Assembly (NCBI GenBank): GCA_964019425.1
Contig: OZ025819.1
Location: forward strand, 124,001 to 188,000
Source of the DNA: Flectonema sp. DT1601
Taxonomy: Eukaryota; Euglenozoa; Diplonemea; Diplonemida; Diplonemidae
Length of the DNA: 64,000 nt
Reading direction: 5' to 3'
The notes beneath the pieces were generated by a model that made no database searches, had not been told where the DNA came from, and was given only the letters and a program-made list of their open reading frames with translations. The first letter of the stretch is position 1. The number at the start of each line of letters is the position of its first letter. Made by a program: the position numbers and the translations under genes. Below, piece after piece: positions 63,001-64,000 of the stretch.

Positions 63001-64000
63001 CCAGCATTACGTGCGACGAAAGCTCAGAGGCCCAAATGTACAAATGTCGCTGCTCGGTTTAAACAAGCGTTATTTGAAAATACGAGAACACGTCACCGAG
63101 CTGTTTTTGATAGAAAACTAATGTATTCTCAGTTTAAGCCACTCGTGTTAACGAGAGGCGACCACACGTATATTATAACGAGTGTTGGGTTTTCTCAGAA
63201 TGGTGAACGTGCTTTGGTTGGTTCTGGAAACGGTGTAGTTGCTGAATTCCCAACTTCCAATCCGTTTGAAGTACTCGTAGAACACGACATATCAAATGAA
63301 TCAGTTCTTGGGATCAGAAGTACTCCTCTTCACAATTTATACGCTCTCTGGTTCGAAGATAAAATATCACTTCACGACTGCGATGACTTAGCAAGAGTTC
63401 GGTTTGACTTACCAGGATTCAGATCAGCTTTATTCGGAAATGTTAATAAATCAATACTCGTAGCAACTTCATCAGGTCGTTGTTCAGCTGCCTTAGTAGA
63501 TCTCGAGACTAAAAGACTAACAATGCAATGGGAAGATAAAGATCGAAGAACTGATAACGAATGCAACCTCGCATGTACTTCAGCATGTGATTCTATTGTG
63601 TTATCTGATGCAGTGTTGTATGACATTAGAAAGTCTGCAGACAGTCCTATTCATAGATACGATAAACTTATTCAACACAGTAGAGGGATATTCTCTCAGT
63701 CACAAAACGAAGTAATCATCGATAAAGAAGTTTGGGATACGAGAACTCATAAGCTTCTTCAAACCATTCCTTCCCTTTCCGATACCGTCATGCAATTATC
63801 ACCGAATGGACATGTTATTTATGGTTTGTTTTTTTTTCCCACTTTTTTTTTTTTTTTTTATTTCATGAAAATTCTCTTTGCTTTAAAAAAAACACAACCA
63901 CGACAGGTGTTCAACATGGATTGTACAACCGCGAAGAAGACGTAACAGGAAGCTCTAGGTGTGTATTGTTATTAGTTTACCATCTTTTCTTGACAAAAAG
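60088..64000 (+). CDS. DCAF1: DCAF1 (VprBP) homologue, 3' end beyond the window
   Basis: Substrate receptor of the CUL4-DDB1 ubiquitin ligase, by family. Exon 1 is 60088-63823 (about 1245 residues) and exon 2 is 63907-63958; the rest lies outside. An acidic N-terminus (MSDQGGGDDQMDEGDD) precedes a long armadillo-like helical region (about 40-850) interrupted by a basic Pro/Lys-rich linker (about 255-350, KKAPKKAPPPPQRP). A LisH motif is at about 895-925 (ELSQIILSYLRSVGLKKTAAML). The first WD40-like blades start near 1014 (SQFKPLVLTRGDHTYIITSV, ALVGSGNGVVAEF). The order arm repeats-LisH-WD40 and the overall length match DCAF1. The window ends before the DDB1-binding WDxR motifs could be fully seen. 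Confidence 0.88.
63824..63906 (+). other. Intron 1 of DCAF1 (83 nt)
   Basis: gtttgttt to ccacgacag, with a T run and a short A run. Removal joins TAT G to GT GTT CAA CAT GGA TTG, a typical WD40 strand (GVQHGLYNRE). Confidence 0.85.
63959..64000 (+). other. Start of intron 2 of DCAF1
   Basis: gtgtgtattg follows AGC TCT AG; the acceptor lies beyond the window. Confidence 0.6.

Overview
The window is AT-rich eukaryotic nuclear DNA, crowded with A/T homopolymer runs. It reads with the standard code (TAA, TAG and TGA all end clear genes). It has two halves. Positions 1 to about 19,800 are a repeat-dominated block with no recognisable host gene. From about 19,800 to the right edge lies a gene array in which all fifteen recognised or probable genes are on the + strand. 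Most genes are intron-free. A few carry short introns of 68-83 nt whose 3' ends read like acaacag, with no pyrimidine tract next to them. Several start codons instead follow a strong T/C tract ending in AG, as expected of spliced-leader acceptors. One-way gene order, few introns and a trypanosomatid-like style of protein suggest a flagellate protist that uses trans-splicing, perhaps a euglenozoan or other discoban. That is inference: no spliced-leader RNA gene is visible and I cannot name the species.

Repeat block. Positions 1-8039 form a giant inverted repeat with arms of about 1.2 kb (1-1230 and 6830-8039). The arms flank a hairpin-rich satellite (1480-5555), into which a 770-bp terminal-inverted-repeat (TIR) element (5561-6330) has inserted. 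Right of it, on the - strand, lies a LINE-type retrotransposon (about 8040-13035) of the restriction-like-endonuclease class. It encodes reverse transcriptase, a CCHC knuckle, an RLE nuclease and an unusual coiled-coil C-terminal extension of about 550 residues. Next come a second TIR element (13674-14987), an 8-bp microsatellite, an orphan satellite unit in reverse orientation, and a mosaic joining a LINE fragment to a TIR-element end (16449-16680). A fossil fragment resembling an A32-type packaging ATPase follows (about 18690-19071).

Gene array, in order: two tandem type-I membrane C-type-lectin-like proteins sharing a near-identical cytoplasmic domain; a second copy of the 5561-type TIR element; an MFS transporter; a ZNFX1/NFX1-like zinc-finger protein that retains only the second helicase lobe; a puromycin-sensitive-type M1 aminopeptidase; a PDZ-like protein; two coiled-coil proteins; a secretory cyclophilin; an F-box protein fused to a multi-pass membrane domain; two unknown proteins; an organelle-targeted L-aspartate oxidase (NadB) with two introns; a coiled-coil protein with an in-frame intron; a soluble-adenylyl-cyclase-like protein; and the start of a DCAF1 homologue that runs off the right edge.

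The genes do not form one pathway. They cover surface recognition, transport, NAD synthesis, cAMP signalling, protein turnover (F-box, DCAF1, aminopeptidase) and folding, as expected of a housekeeping transcription unit. The least explained items are the lectin pair with its shared intracellular domain, the palindromic satellite next to the extended LINE, and the F-box/membrane fusion.
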